Below, piece after piece: positions 1 to 11,279 of a stretch of DNA of 64,000 bases. Origin of the DNA: Mytilinidion resinicola (taxonomy: Eukaryota > Ascomycota > Dothideomycetes > Mytilinidiales > Mytilinidiaceae). Below the pieces are notes generated by a model. The model was not told the DNA's origin, searched no databases, and saw only the letters and a list, made by a program, of their open reading frames with translations. Made by a program: the position numbers and the translations under genes. The stretch lies in assembly GCF_010093595.1 (NCBI RefSeq), contig NW_022985445.1, forward strand, positions 1,535,895-1,599,894. Reading direction: 5' to 3'. Every line of letters starts with the position of its first letter. Positions within the stretch are counted from its first letter, which is position 1.

Positions 1-396
1 GCGAGGAGCTCGGTTGCGCGGAGGGCGACGTCGCGGTCTGAGCAGGCCTGACGGAGGGACTGAGGCCCGAAGGCATCAAGAGATTCGGGGCACGTCGCCC
101 AGATTCGGAGAGATTGGGAGGATTGATGCTGTGAGATGAGATGTCGTCCGCAACCCCCAGGGTTGGGAGATAGAGCTCTGGGCAAAGTCGTGGGCGTCGA
201 AGAGGTTGATAGCTTGTGCAGGCAGTGGAGGTGTCTACGTTAGTCTCAACCACGTGAGCGGCTGCTCGACTAAACTGCCCGGGCCGTGCATTTGGAAACC
301 TTCAAGCCTGCGAACTTTCTCCGCAACCTCATTCACGACCTTCCGTGCGGCCTGCCAACTGCGTGCTGAAACGCCGCTTGGCCACGTCTCCGCCAT
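1..396 (-). other. possible partial gene running off the left edge
   Basis: Two stretches on the minus strand look codon-like. One is an open frame from an ATG at 396 to a stop at 235 (53 residues, charged and helical in character, with a run reading ARKVVNEVAEKVRRLEG). The other is a frame that stays open from about 250 to base 1, with strong C or G at third positions near the edge (reading SLDAFGPQSLRQACSDRDV). They could be exons of one gene whose remainder lies to the left, but I could not find a clean donor and acceptor joining them. No family is recognised. This is inference from composition only. Confidence 0.2.
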
Positions 397-1153
397 TCTT
401 TGGACAGACGCTCAGCACCAGCCAGCCCTACGCGCCTGGGGCAGCTTTCTCAGTAGCCGCCGAGCGTCGACTAAGGGCAGTCCCGTTGCGGCTTCGTCGA
501 GCCGCTGCACAGCACGGCCCGTCGCCACTAGACATTGGCCTGGCAATGCTGTCTTGCTCGCGAGATAAGACGGTTCTCGATGAGGGATCCGGCGACACGC
601 TCGACGGCCATCTCCCCTGCTGGCGATATCGCAGTGCCCCCGCATGGCTCAGAGATACCAACCACGGCATGCCCGAAGGCGCCGGCTGCTGATCCGAACC
701 AACAGCACCATTTACGGGAACTCCGCAGATATCGGTGTCACGGGCCGTCGTATATATATCTCTCAGCTTCGGCCGCTTCGCCGTGAACTGCGAACGACTT
801 TTGGTCAAGACGTATCTCATCCAAACGATCTCTTATCTCGCTGACTCAGTCTACAAGTCTCAATAAAACACGAAGCTTTCAACAAGTCATCACATCCTAT
901 TCGCTAGCAAATGCACGTGTTTGTGATCACATCTATTCGTAAAGTCGACCGTCAACACCAATAGCACCTAAGCAACACTGTACCCGCAAGCGTCTCTCGA
1001 TAAATCAGTAGAGCACCCAAGCAATCTCTCCAGTATCGCTCGCCAATCGCATGCAAAAATCATGATCAATTTAGAGACATCGCCAGTACTGATTGTCTAG
1101 GCGTCATATCTCTACAGCACCATCATACAAGGTTAGACCACCCATGCTTGCCG
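397..1153. other. no gene recognised
   Basis: Several overlapping short frames in the first 450 bases shadow one another and none resembles a known family. A TATATATA tract lies at about 751-758. The last 300 bases are A/T-richer and look like 3' flank of the oxygenase gene that ends at 1154. Confidence 0.5.
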
Positions 1154-2409
1154 CTACTCAACACGAGCGCGTTTTGTCGGCCGCTCGGCCGTCTCCTCGA
1201 CTGGCTCGTCGGGGATCTCGTCGATGTACCCGGTCATGACCTTGTCCTCTTCAACGATCTCTCCGTTGGTGTGCTCCAAGAAGGCCAACTGCTCCGTCAT
1301 CCACTTCTTTAGAGCGACAGTATCGATCTTCTTGCCGGCGCGACGGCGCTCGCGAAGCTCTTTGAGGCGTACACGGGTTCGCTCCTCAAGATTCTCGAGA
1401 CGATACTCTGCGAAGTCGTAGTAGAGCCTCGAGAGATCGGATATCGGACGAACTGTCCTAAGCTCCGTGTCGTCACGAACGAGCGCAGATTTAGGCCGGA
1501 AAGAAGTGACCGAAGTGATGCGTTCTTTAGCACCCAACGCACGAAGAGCTTGGTGGGTGATGTATCGACCCTGTAGGACGACTGCGCAACCCTTCGTATT
1601 ATGTTGGCTAGGAATCGCTCGAGCCGGGGATGACGAAACTCACCATCTGTGGTCCGCGGACCTTGAGGATGTCCCCGTTGCCAGTTCGCAGTGCGGTCTC
1701 TCCGCCGACCATGTTGGTGCAATCACTCAACATCAGCACGCAGACAAAGGGGTAGCTGTCGTTGTGCCATCCAACCACCGGCTTGTCGTCCTCCCAGGGG
1801 CATCCCGCGATGCCTTCATCGTCCGCAAAGAACTCCTTCTGTTTGTTGATCATACCAATCTCAGCATTGGTCTCCTCGTCGCTCTTCACCGAGAAGTTGA
1901 TGTGGCCGATCTCGTAGTCGAACTGAGGGACGAGGTCAACGCCAGCAATCTTCGAGATGATCGAAAGAGTGTCTGGGTTGCTCCAGGCGTCGTAGGTAAA
2001 GGGAGCGTACCTTCGATGGTGTTAGCTGAGAGTACTATCAAGTTCGAACTGACTTCAGAGTAGATACTTACTTGGGTGCGTAGCCCCTGAGCTGCGAGGC
2101 AGCAATGTTGCTACGGTATGTGCATTTATCCAAGACCTCCGGCTTCATTATCTCCGAACGCATGCGGCGGATGGCCTCTTGAGAGAAAAGAGGGAATGGC
2201 TGAGAGACAGCGACTGGAGAAACACCGCAATCATCGGCATAGCCGAGGTCCTTCATCATCACCACCTCGCTAGGAGGAGAGAAGTTGAGATGCTTCTTAG
2301 GATCGAAGTCCGCGGCTGCTGCTGTTTGTGGTGTCGTAACATGTTCGATGATGGGCCTGAACTTGGGCATAGGAACAGCAGCCATGCTCTGTGTGGCGAC
2401 AGTAGCCAT
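1154..2409 (-). CDS. fungal 2-oxoglutarate/Fe(II)-dependent oxygenase family protein
   Basis: Three exons, 2072-2409, 1644-2010 and 1154-1570, encode 373 residues in one frame. The introns (61 and 73 nt) have GTAAGT/AAG and GTGAGT/CAG borders. The fold signature of cupin-type 2OG oxygenases is visible: HND at residues 195-197 gives the first two iron ligands, TH at 240-241 would be the distal histidine, and the arginine in TSFRP near 260 would bind 2-oxoglutarate. A GGETAL segment follows the HxD motif, as is common in this family. The C-terminus is charged and ends in a basic KRARVE that could be a nuclear signal. Fungal relatives are mostly uncharacterised, so the substrate is unknown. The family call is firm; the function is not. 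Confidence 0.8.
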
Positions 2410-3141
2410 TTTGTAACTCTTGCGTTTATACTACTTCTGTGGAAGAAGTGCCATTAGGACGACGTACGAAGTGTTGAACAATGAAGGCCCCAGAAAGGCG
2501 ATTGACGTTTTTACAAAAGATGAAAAGAGAAGGGCTGCAATTGCAGAAAGATGGTGGATGTGCAGAGTTGACTGATTGTGGGTGTATGTTATTGGTGGTG
2601 TGTGGGTGGTATGGATGTTGGGAAGACTAGGAGATTGGTGGAAAAGGAAGAGATATTTATAGGGCAAGAGATGTCAGGAGCAGGTGAACTGGTAGTTGAA
2701 CTCGCCCTGACCCACGCCGGATTGGTCCACACAATCAACACACGAGGCATTGAATTGTAAAGCAAAGCGGCGGAGTCCGAATAAGGGGCAGATGGTGAAT
2801 TCAAGGGGGGGTCGGGGAACTCAAGGGCTTGGGGGAGCAAAGTTCACTACGCTGAAAGATGGGAGCACCAACAGCTGGCGTACCTTTCAGGAGGTTGATG
2901 TTACAGTGGGATAAAGAGTATCGACAGCGGGGGTGCTGTATAAAAGATGGAAATTACAATGTGTGGGTCAATGAGGTAAGTAAACCAGAAGGGAGGCGAG
3001 TATAAATGCTAACGCAAGCGTCCAAGGTTCTGTTGCAGTCACAACTAGATATAATGGCAGCGGGGAGGCGACATACGGTCTTCCTTTATAGTGTTGCCCC
3101 TACCGCTCTCCTATCTTCGGATCGCAGGGCAGCGCGGCATC
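2410..3141. other. intergenic, no gene recognised
   Basis: This is the upstream region of the oxygenase gene. It contains a TG-rich tract (about 2574-2640) and short purine-rich segments. No open frame with coding character is seen. Confidence 0.5.
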
Positions 3142-3477
3142 ATGGACTACTCTGCACGCTGGAACGGATTTAGTCGGCTGAGCAGGCGCGTGCCCAGGTG
3201 AGCAGTGTAAGTTCCAAATTGACAGCGCAATCCTCGTTCAAGCCCCTCCACACCTCAATCAAATACTCTGACTGGCTGACATAGTAACCTTGCTGTGGAA
3301 AAATGCTTCGAGGCCGCCTTCTCCACCGTAGTCGGGCAAAACGGCCTTATCTTATCGTCCACCACCCGAATCCTCGCAGCCGCCCGGGATCGACCAGCCA
3401 ACGCCATGAGACATCAAGATCGCAATCGACCATCCGGAAGATTCATGGAATGTCATCGCGAGCTGTCCGTACAGTAG
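3142..3477 (+). CDS. possible small two-exon gene, unknown function
   Basis: Exons 3142-3197 and 3285-3477 would join into 82 residues. The 87-nt intron begins GTGAGC, has a CTGAC branch-like site and ends ATAG. The second exon has many C-ending codons over its first 25 residues (NLAVEKCFEAAFSTVVG), which is what drew attention to it. No family is recognised, and the basic, proline-poor tail after residue 55 is less convincing. It could instead be the 5' part of a longer gene, or chance. Both the splice and the gene are inferences. Confidence 0.3.
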
Positions 3478-4805
3478 GGCCTCTGCGGTCCACGGAGAGT
3501 ATTTCTCCTCCAGGAAGCCGACGCGGCCTCTCTACCGATGCCTTCGAGTCTAGACGTTCCCCAGTGTGTCAGACTTGGAACTTTCGTCAAAACGTACAGG
3601 AGATGGTCCCAACACGTTGGCCGCCAATGTGGAGGCGATGGAACCGTGACGGCATGCTGTCTTCGTGACCAGGCTCGCGTTGACGTCGGAAGGAAGCAAT
3701 AGCGCATTCGCAGCCGAAGCAGCAGTGGGCATTGGCTCTGGGAACACACGATAAAGACACGTACATCAAAAGTGGAGGCGGCGAGCGCGAGGTGTGGAGG
3801 ACTAGAGTTGCGATGACATGAATGTATCATGGCGGAGAGATGAAGGCTCAAAGCGCCCCGGAACGTGAGGACTTGTTGCCTGAAAACGGGGAAGCGCAAG
3901 CCCCAAGAACGGTCGTCTCGGATGGCTAACAACGACCATCGCGACTATCAGCCACAGCGATAGTGACTGATGGGCCGCTAGCCGGGGGCTCCAGAGATAT
4001 CCAGCCTCCTCCGGGCTCGCCTCTGCGCTTGCACATGCGCCGCCAAGCTGAAGAGTGGTGCTGCAGAGCTTCACAGGCTGTCGACGCGTCCAGGTCCGCT
4101 GCACTGTGCCATCGAGATGAGCATGCAGCATCCCCGGCGGCGAATGGGCTAGTTCCCGCTTGCCACGCCAACTTGCAATTGGCATAATGGCCCGCGACGG
4201 CTGCAGCATCTCCAGCAACGAGAATAGTCATGGGCCCAGGGCAGTCGGGGCTGGTAAGGCATCACTGCAGCATCCTGGGGAAGTGCAGACTAATGGTCGC
4301 CCGAATGGTGCTCCCCGGTGCCTCTTCTACTGGCGGACCAGGGCGCACCGGCGGGGACGAGACCAGCGGGGAAGAGCATCATCATATGTACGGAGCTGGT
4401 AGATAACCGTTGCAAAGCGCGTGCCTCATCCGATAACGGCGCGCAATCTCGATGCCATTACCTCATTCCCATTATTGAGATGCTTACTGTTTGCTCGAAC
4501 TCGATGCTGCTGCTGCTTGCTGCTCGCTGCCAGGTACACAGCGTGCAGCGTTACACAACAAACGGCTGCGTGTGTCAGTTCCCAATCCGAGTCTCTGCTC
4601 CGCAGTCGTCCCAAGCGATCCCAGAGGACTGTGGATCTGCGTTTAGGGCCCTCCGCTGAGTGGTGGGCTAACCTCGGAAATCTAGCCACGCGAGAGGCGG
4701 GTTGCTATCGATAACGCCTAGCGCAGAAGACGCACCTAAGAAAGCTACCAACGCAGCGACGGCAACTACGGAGCCAGACCGTCTCCCAAATCAACGACGC
4801 GCATC
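3478..4805. other. intergenic, no gene recognised
   Basis: Many overlapping frames of 60-160 residues occur on both strands here, but none has a recognisable domain and they contradict one another. A CTG-repeat stretch sits near 4501-4530. Confidence 0.45.
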
Positions 4806-5320
4806 ATGCCATCGCAGGACGACCCTGAGACACCCTGGACCGAGGCCGCTGCCTCCAGATACGAAAAGTATGCCCTCGCGATGCTGCTGCGAATTGGCCC
4901 AAGCTCCAGCTCGACTGACCGGTCCACAGCAAGCCCTTCAGCCAGTACTTCGACCCTTGTGAGGAGGCCGCGCAACGGAGTCTGAGGTGTCTGTACCGCA
5001 ACGAAGGGGACAGGGAGATGTGTACAGACTTCTTCCAGTAAGGACCCTGCCGAACCCATTACTAGCAACGGATAAATTCACCGGTGTCGCGACCAGGATA
5101 GCCTGAGCTCCCCTTCCTACCCATGTTTGTTCAGCTGCTAATCTTCTTCTCTACTCTAGAGCGTATCGGGATTGCAAAAAGCAATGGGTATGTCGCCTCT
5201 CCGTGCCATTGGATCTCGAACTTCCTTCCCAAGCCGAACAAGCATGCTGGACTGGTGTTGACCCTACAACAGATGAAGGACAAAGCTGCAGCGAGGAAGA
5301 AAGACGGGAAGTGGTTTTGA
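4806..5320 (+). CDS. COX23: Cox23-like twin CX9C (CHCH) mitochondrial protein
   Basis: Four small exons (4806-4867, 4930-5037, 5160-5187, 5273-5320) give 81 residues with every phase consistent. Two perfect CX9C motifs are present: C31/C41 and C52/C62, the signature of intermembrane-space proteins oxidised by Mia40. The segment SQYFDPCEEAA followed by RDCKKQW and a lysine-rich tail ending GKWF is characteristic of Cox23 (human CHCHD7), a factor needed for copper delivery and cytochrome c oxidase assembly. There is no presequence, as expected for a Mia40 client. The third exon is only 28 nt. No single frame covers the gene, so it is easy to miss. Confidence 0.85.
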
Positions 5321-6093
5321 GTCCGATAGGCTAGGATGATAGGAGCGTATTGTACAACTATAACGGGCATGGGATGGCTATCTACGCACGGCTGTATTAG
5401 TAGCGATGTACTTCATATGACTGCATTGGAACGTGCTCTGAGCATGCGCTTTTTCCTGCAAGCTCGGGCACTCTGGGAAACATTGCACCACATTTATTGG
5501 GCATAAATCAACTGGCTTGAGCCCTGTCGGCCCTGCATCAACGAGCTCGTGCTAGATGCGGGGGAAAAGCAAGATGTTCAAAATTTGACGGTATCTCGGA
5601 AATCTTAACGACGTGTCACATTTGCAACTCCTCGCGATTGGCAGAGTGTGACGATAAAAGTTCAATCCATATGGTGGGCAATGACATATTCAAACTGACA
5701 CTACATGTCTCGATGACGCATGAACGTGTTGCTTAGATCCGGTTGATGCATCGAGGTAGTACTCGAGGTGGACCTCGGGATAAAAGATATTCCGGATCCG
5801 CCCATGACGTGCCACCAAATGTCGTCTCAGGCATCTTCCGAGCAAGAGGAAGCAGTTCAAGTGAAAGCGATAGATTGTCTGTTCCCTGGACGCAACGTTT
5901 CGATTGACGAGGTTGTAACCTTACGTGGGCCTCACCTATCGTCGATCAAGGAAGGCCGAGCCGAGGCAGCTGGTCTCAACGCCACGTCCTCCCACCAAGA
6001 AAATCCTCGAAAGTGCGCAGGATAACATGGCAGCCAAACGCTGACTAACACTCCCTTTATTGATTCATTCGCCGTATTCCGCTCCTTTTAAGC
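5321..6093. other. intergenic, no gene recognised
   Basis: This is 3' flank of COX23 and upstream region of the NatB subunit gene. A frame at 5768-6025 begins with GTG rather than ATG and has no recognisable domain. Confidence 0.5.
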
Positions 6094-9000
6094 ATGGCGC
6101 TCAACTTCGATAAGCTGGCTCACTTGCAGAGCAACTACGATAAGCCAAAACTGGGGCTCAAAGAATGCAATAGACGGTTGCAAAAACACCCCCAGGATCC
6201 TTACTTGCTAGTCAGTCATCGTGATGCCATTTAGTATAGAGCAACTAATGAGAGAATTGTGAAGGCATGGAAAGTAGATCTCTCATCAATCACCGACCCC
6301 GAGGGCGCTCAGACAATATGGGCAAATTTGTGCAAGAGAAAACCTGCAATCATGGACCCTGAGCTACTCCCATACATCTATTCACTTTCGCCTCGACTCA
6401 CTGAAGGGCTCCACACGACCAATACTGCGGGGCCTGAGTCTCGCACTTTGTGGCAGAATGCGGCCAACCAGATGAACAGGTCAGCTGATCGGGCAAGGTT
6501 ATTCAATATCTCTGTGAATGCTGCTAAGATGCAAGATTGTTGGGAGGACGTCCGATGGGTAAGAATTCCGAATCTCATAGATCGTTTTGGATGCGACCAA
6601 AGAATTGACGTTTTCTACGACGCATCTTGAAACTTCATCAATGGCGTTTATGTAGTCGATCAATTTTCAATTGGATCTACTCGTTCAGACGTTGACTAGT
6701 CGAATTCCGTGAAACTAACTTCTCCCAAGGCCTTACTACAATACCGAAAGGAGACTCCTTCCAACGCCAAACCATTTTTCACGTACATCGTCGCCTCTCA
6801 GCTTTCGGCAGAAAAGGAGAAGTTGTTAGGCAACGCGACTGGTGCAATGATTGCGAGCAGCGTTGCTTACAAGTTTCTCAAAGCGTCGTGGGACAACGTG
6901 GAAAGCAAACCTGTTCGTCACCACACCCTTCCGCATCACTATCTCATACCCACTAACCTGAAGCAGAGTGCCGTAGATAGAATCACGGACACTAGGCAAT
7001 TGCGTCTGATGTATCAAATCTTCCAAAGGCAAAACCGTGGAAAGGAATTCCTCGAGCTTCTTGAAAAAGCTCCTCCTGGCATCCAATCAATCCTCTCCGC
7101 AAACCACCTTGAGGTCTTGAAATGGAGACTGGACACCATGAAAGAAGAGGGACTATGGAGGCAGTTGTGGGACGCAACTTCGAAATTGGCCGAGGATCCT
7201 AGTAAATTCATTGACTGGAGAATATGGTCCGGAATGCTAGCAGCTAGTGATCATTTCGAAAGCGAAGAGTACGTCACCATCTTTGTATTCCGTTCCACTT
7301 CGCAAACATGCTGAATCTTCCAGGGACAAGGCTCTCGCAGATGAGACATTCAAAAAAGTGGCGGAAGAACCGGCCCAATCTTCTAGGGAAGCACGATTAG
7401 CCATCCTAACGTACGGATCCAAGCGAAGCTCAAAAGAGAAGCTACTCCTTCAATGCAAGAAGTACTGGGACAAGTATTCGGCGTTCAACTGCTGCTTTAA
7501 CGATCTCCGTCATATCATCGAACCACTCGATCAAGATGCAAGAGACAATTTCTTGTCTCATGCCAGAAGTGGCGCGGCCTCTATTAAACCAAACAGCGAA
7601 GAAGACAGCCCCAAGGTAACATCCACCCTTAAATCACACTCTTGACTTTCTGATCAGACTTCATACTCTTATCTGTAATTTCGAAGCTAATATCGGTCTC
7701 AGAAACAATCATTCTGGCTGCAGGCAGAAGTCAATGCACTCAAGTTCGATTACCTACTCAACATATCACGACCAGAGACTTCCAATCAGACTGTTCTCGA
7801 AGCGTTCGTATGCAACTGTATCAAGCTCTACAAACTCGGAGTTCATATTCAACACAGTAGCAACTACGACGTTGGACTGTTAGCTGTCATGAGCCTTGTC
7901 AAGCTCCACCATTGCGTAGTCACAGCCTCGGAAAAGACCCAAGCCCAGCATAATGCGCGTTACTTATTGCAAGCTGCATTTCTGCTTCAGGACATGACAG
8001 CAGGCAGCCAAGCTGATGAAAATCGGCAACTCGTGTTGGTTTCGATTCGTATCCACATGTTGCTGGGACTTGGAAACATTGCCCTGGGCCTAATCTCAGA
8101 CGTCAAAACGAAGGAGTTCCTATACGACACGGTGGCGTACACCTGGCTGACTCGTGTCTCACTGACATTCCCGCTCGGAATCTCGAAACCAAAGACTATG
8201 GATCCGAGCTCGAACCTAGCTTCGGCACTTCAGTTCTATGGGAAAGCTTCTAGAAACATCAACGACTTCCTCAAGGCAGACATGCAAACCTTCCAATTCG
8301 ACCAAGGCCTCGAGCTGGTCGACTTCAAGAGAAAACTTGACTTGTCTCTCGTCAAACACATCAGCGTTCTGGAACGGAGAAGAATGGCACGCTTAAAAGG
8401 GGTTCCCTGTGACGAGGCCGATCTGAGCTTTCTCGGTATGTTCAGCCCCCCAATTGATGACCATGAAAATGTGCAGGTAGCATAAGACGCATTCGCTAAC
8501 TATCGTAGCGCCTAATATCAAGTCACTAGTTGATAGCCGTGACTTCGGCATCATTCCTAGCTTCGAAAGCTCATTATCCCACCCCTTCCACTCCCTCTTG
8601 TCAGGAGGCCCTTATCCGGACTACTCTTGGTTTATACGACATACAATTATCGACGATACCTGGAGTGTTCTGAACGAGGAGAATTCCATACTACGGAATC
8701 CGGGATATAGGAGCCTGGTATTGCAAAAGCTTGATGAAGAAGATATCGAGAAAGCTTGCTTGACAGATACTGAAAGGCTTGGATGCACAATTTGGATGAC
8801 GATTCACTCCGTGGCCAGGCAGATCATGCTGGGACACGCATCCAAGGACTCCATACCACAAGGGATTCAAAATATTCACGATTGGCTCAACAATGTCCTT
8901 CAACCGGCACTAAAGACATTCTTTGAATACAGGTCGCATGGAGAAAACACAGATCTAGCCGACGCTTTGATTGTCCCGACTTCTAGAAGCCTCCAGACCA

Positions 9001-9359
9001 TCTACTACTCTCTTGAACTACTGCGAACTGTTACGAAGCTTTGCGATGTTATACTGGGAGTGCTCAAGCAGAAGGCCCCGCATAAGGCGAAGGAAGTTCT
9101 CAAGAAGGAGAAAATCGCGCAACTGTCGAGTTGTGCGGAATCCATCTACAAGTTAATAGGAGGCTTTCTAAACGAGAGCCTGAAAGAAGTTATCCGCATT
9201 GGCGATCGGTCGCTGAGGGCCCAGGTGCAATATGGATCCTCCGGTGCAGCTCTGCAAAAGCTAAACACATTCGACGACTATACAAGCTATGTGGAGGCAG
9301 CGAAAGATGCGTACAAGGCTGCACTGAAAGTCTCACTAAGAGGAATAGCATCGAAATAG
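6094..9359 (+). CDS. MDM20: NatB N-terminal acetyltransferase auxiliary subunit (Mdm20/NAA25 family)
   Basis: Six exons (6094-6210, 6265-6558, 6730-7268, 7324-7615, 7703-8435, 8509-9359) join into 941 residues. The protein is almost entirely helical and TPR-like. It opens with an N-terminal repeat (RRLQKHPQDPYLLAWK) typical of the NatB non-catalytic subunit, and its length fits that family (about 800-970). The complex acetylates the initiator Met of proteins beginning Met-Asp, Met-Glu or Met-Asn, and in yeast its targets include actin and tropomyosin. A tropomyosin gene starting Met-Asp lies at 17062. For exon 5 I chose the acceptor at 7702 because it keeps KQSFWLQAEV in frame; the AG at 7723 is an alternative. 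Intron 2 is long at 171 nt. Confidence 0.85.
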
Positions 9360-9953
9360 TATGAGTTGCCATTTCGAGCGTTGTGCATAGAATCATGGAT
9401 GGAGTGTTATTCGATTGATGGGTCGCCGGCGAAGATCTTGGAGGCAATTAAAAGGGTTCGAACTCATTTCTGCAGCCTACCGATCATTCTCATTTCGTGG
9501 TAGTCTGTATATTTCTTCAATGAAAGTGTCTCGTCCAATAGCCTTGTGATCTCTACGTGCTGTTTTTCCGCCAACAGCTCTATCGCTACCGCTTCTGCAA
9601 AAACTCCAGAAAGATAATAAAATCTCCCCAAAAGCTCGAAAGCCCGAGAAGCATCATCATCTTCGCTTCTCAAAGAGACTTAAAAATTGGTGCCTTGTCG
9701 AAAGTAGTATTATAAAATCTTGGCGTTCACATAGGTCATTATTTACCCGCTCCGAACCGCGACCACCTCAACTTCTCCTCACCTTTTACACTCAGCTTTC
9801 TGCCACAATCACTGGCTCCAACTTCTATCGCTCATCCAGCTGTCAGGCCGGATTGTCCCATAATTTCTGCTGATTCGCTCTATTTTCGCAGAAGCTCCTC
9901 CATAAACTTATAGCGGAACCCGTCAACATCTATGATCAACAATTGGAAACACC
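9360..9953. other. intergenic, no gene supported
   Basis: The region separates the NatB gene from the AT-hook gene. A 69-residue minus-strand frame (9464-9673) looks protein-like but has no ATG. The last 150 bases are pyrimidine-rich and probably hold the AT-hook promoter and leader. Confidence 0.5.
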
Positions 9954-10978
9954 ATGGCTAAAAGTAAGTTCTCTGTCCTCTGACGCAATAGATGCAAGCT
10001 GCGCTAGAGAAAAATTCATACTGAGCAAAATTGCAGCCGTCCGTAAATCCTCAAGCGCCACCGTGGCCATCCCGAAGGCAAAAGCTGCTGGTACGTAAAC
10101 AATTATCTACGCCTCTATGGCCAACCGACACCATTACCCAGCCCCAAAAATAGCCATTCATCCGAGATCTTCAACATCTAAAACGCTTCTACTCACTGTT
10201 TTAATTCCTCCACTGACACCGCCATATCAGAACCCGAGGAAGCTCTTGCTTCTACCGCGAAGCCCCGTGGCCGCCCTCCGAAAGCAAAAGCCGCCGGTAC
10301 GTAACCAATTTTATGCCAATCGATTTTAGTACCCAGCTCCAAAAAAGGCCATTCATCCAAGATCTTTAGATTCGCAAACGCTTCTACTCACTGTTTTGAT
10401 TCCTCCGCTAACACCGCCATATCAGAATCTGAGGAAGTTCCTGCTCCTACTGCGAAGCCCCGTGGCCGCCCTCCCAAAGCGCTCAATAAAGGCCCGGGAC
10501 GCCCAAAAGGCGTGACCAAGGCTACGACGACCAAGCGCAAGGCTGCTGTTCCCACGCCAGCGACCAAACGAGGCGGTGTCATCTCCAAGCTTGATAGTGC
10601 GCGTCCCGATGTCGACATCAAAGAGAGGGCTCCTCCTGGGTTTACGAAGGATGGGAAGGTCAAGGCAACGGTCCTGATGCATCAGTTCCGTAAGTTACCG
10701 TCCTTCTGATCACTCTAATGATATGAGCTGACCTCGCTTGCTTTACTTAGTCAATGCTCATCGTCCAGCGCTCGCCCATCTCACTACTGGCGAGCAGCGC
10801 AAGAAGCTCTTCGAGATGGTACAAATAGACTGCTGTTCATTTCTAGGGAGATTAATAAGACTAATTATGGATGTAGTGGCACGTCGCCCCCGAGAACCCG
10901 AAGAATGCCGCAGGTGGAGCCGGAGAAGGTTCTAGTGGTAGTGACAAGCAGGAGGTTGGAACGGTCTCGAGCGCTTGA
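9954..10978 (+). CDS. small AT-hook DNA-binding protein with a duplicated hook exon
   Basis: Six exons (9954-9963, 10037-10090, 10231-10296, 10426-10689, 10751-10818, 10877-10978) give 187 residues. Three AT-hook-like cores are visible: PRGRPPK twice and GPGRPKG once, spaced through the first 75 residues. They are followed by a Lys/Thr-rich linker and a less basic C-terminal half containing FTKDGKVKATVLMHQF and a serine/glycine tail. AT-hooks bind the minor groove of A/T-rich DNA, so a chromatin role is likely but the partner is unknown. Exons 3 and 4 begin with paralogous sequence (EPEEALASTAKPRGRPPK versus ESEEVPAPTAKPRGRPPK) and the introns before them are near copies. The first exon is only 10 nt, so the start depends on the splice at 9964 and 10036. 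Confidence 0.75.
10091..10475 (+). repeat. tandem exon-intron duplication inside the AT-hook gene
   Basis: Two consecutive units, each an intron followed by an AT-hook exon, share most of their sequence. Both introns begin GTACGTAA, share a long internal block (GCCATTCATCC then TTCTACTCACTGTTTT) and end CACCGCCATATCAG. Both exons then continue with the same PRGRPPK coding sequence. The repeat period is 195-206 nt, an indel of about 11 nt separating the copies. The duplication adds one hook and keeps phase (phase 1 at every boundary), so it is neutral to the frame. Confidence 0.85.
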
Positions 10979-11279
10979 AGCTCTGGGAGATCTTGTGGCT
11001 TTTCTTCTGCACTGCATTGCGGGAGTCATGACAAGTTTCCGGAACCACAACGGGACAGGGCTGTGTTCCTTAAGAACCTCATGAGATTGAAATTTTTGGG
11101 TTTCCGGCTTTCTGCGCTGGTGCAGCGGCATGAACGGGTTTGGCTTGCGCGAACATGCGCGGAAAGGTAGCTGATCAATGCAAACTTTTCTTACTCACTT
11201 GCAGAGAAAGCTCTTTGAATGTGACAATTCTTCGATTTCATCTATTCCATCAAACCGCTACATAGCCCCAATCCTATCC

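Noticed and set aside
3802..4231. Alanine-rich minus-strand frames of about 100-138 codons
   Set aside because: They overlap a plus-strand frame of similar quality; no homology or splice support.
9464..9673. 69-codon minus-strand frame with protein-like helices
   Set aside because: It has no ATG (opens with TTG), no evident acceptor with a branch site, and no C-rich codon bias.
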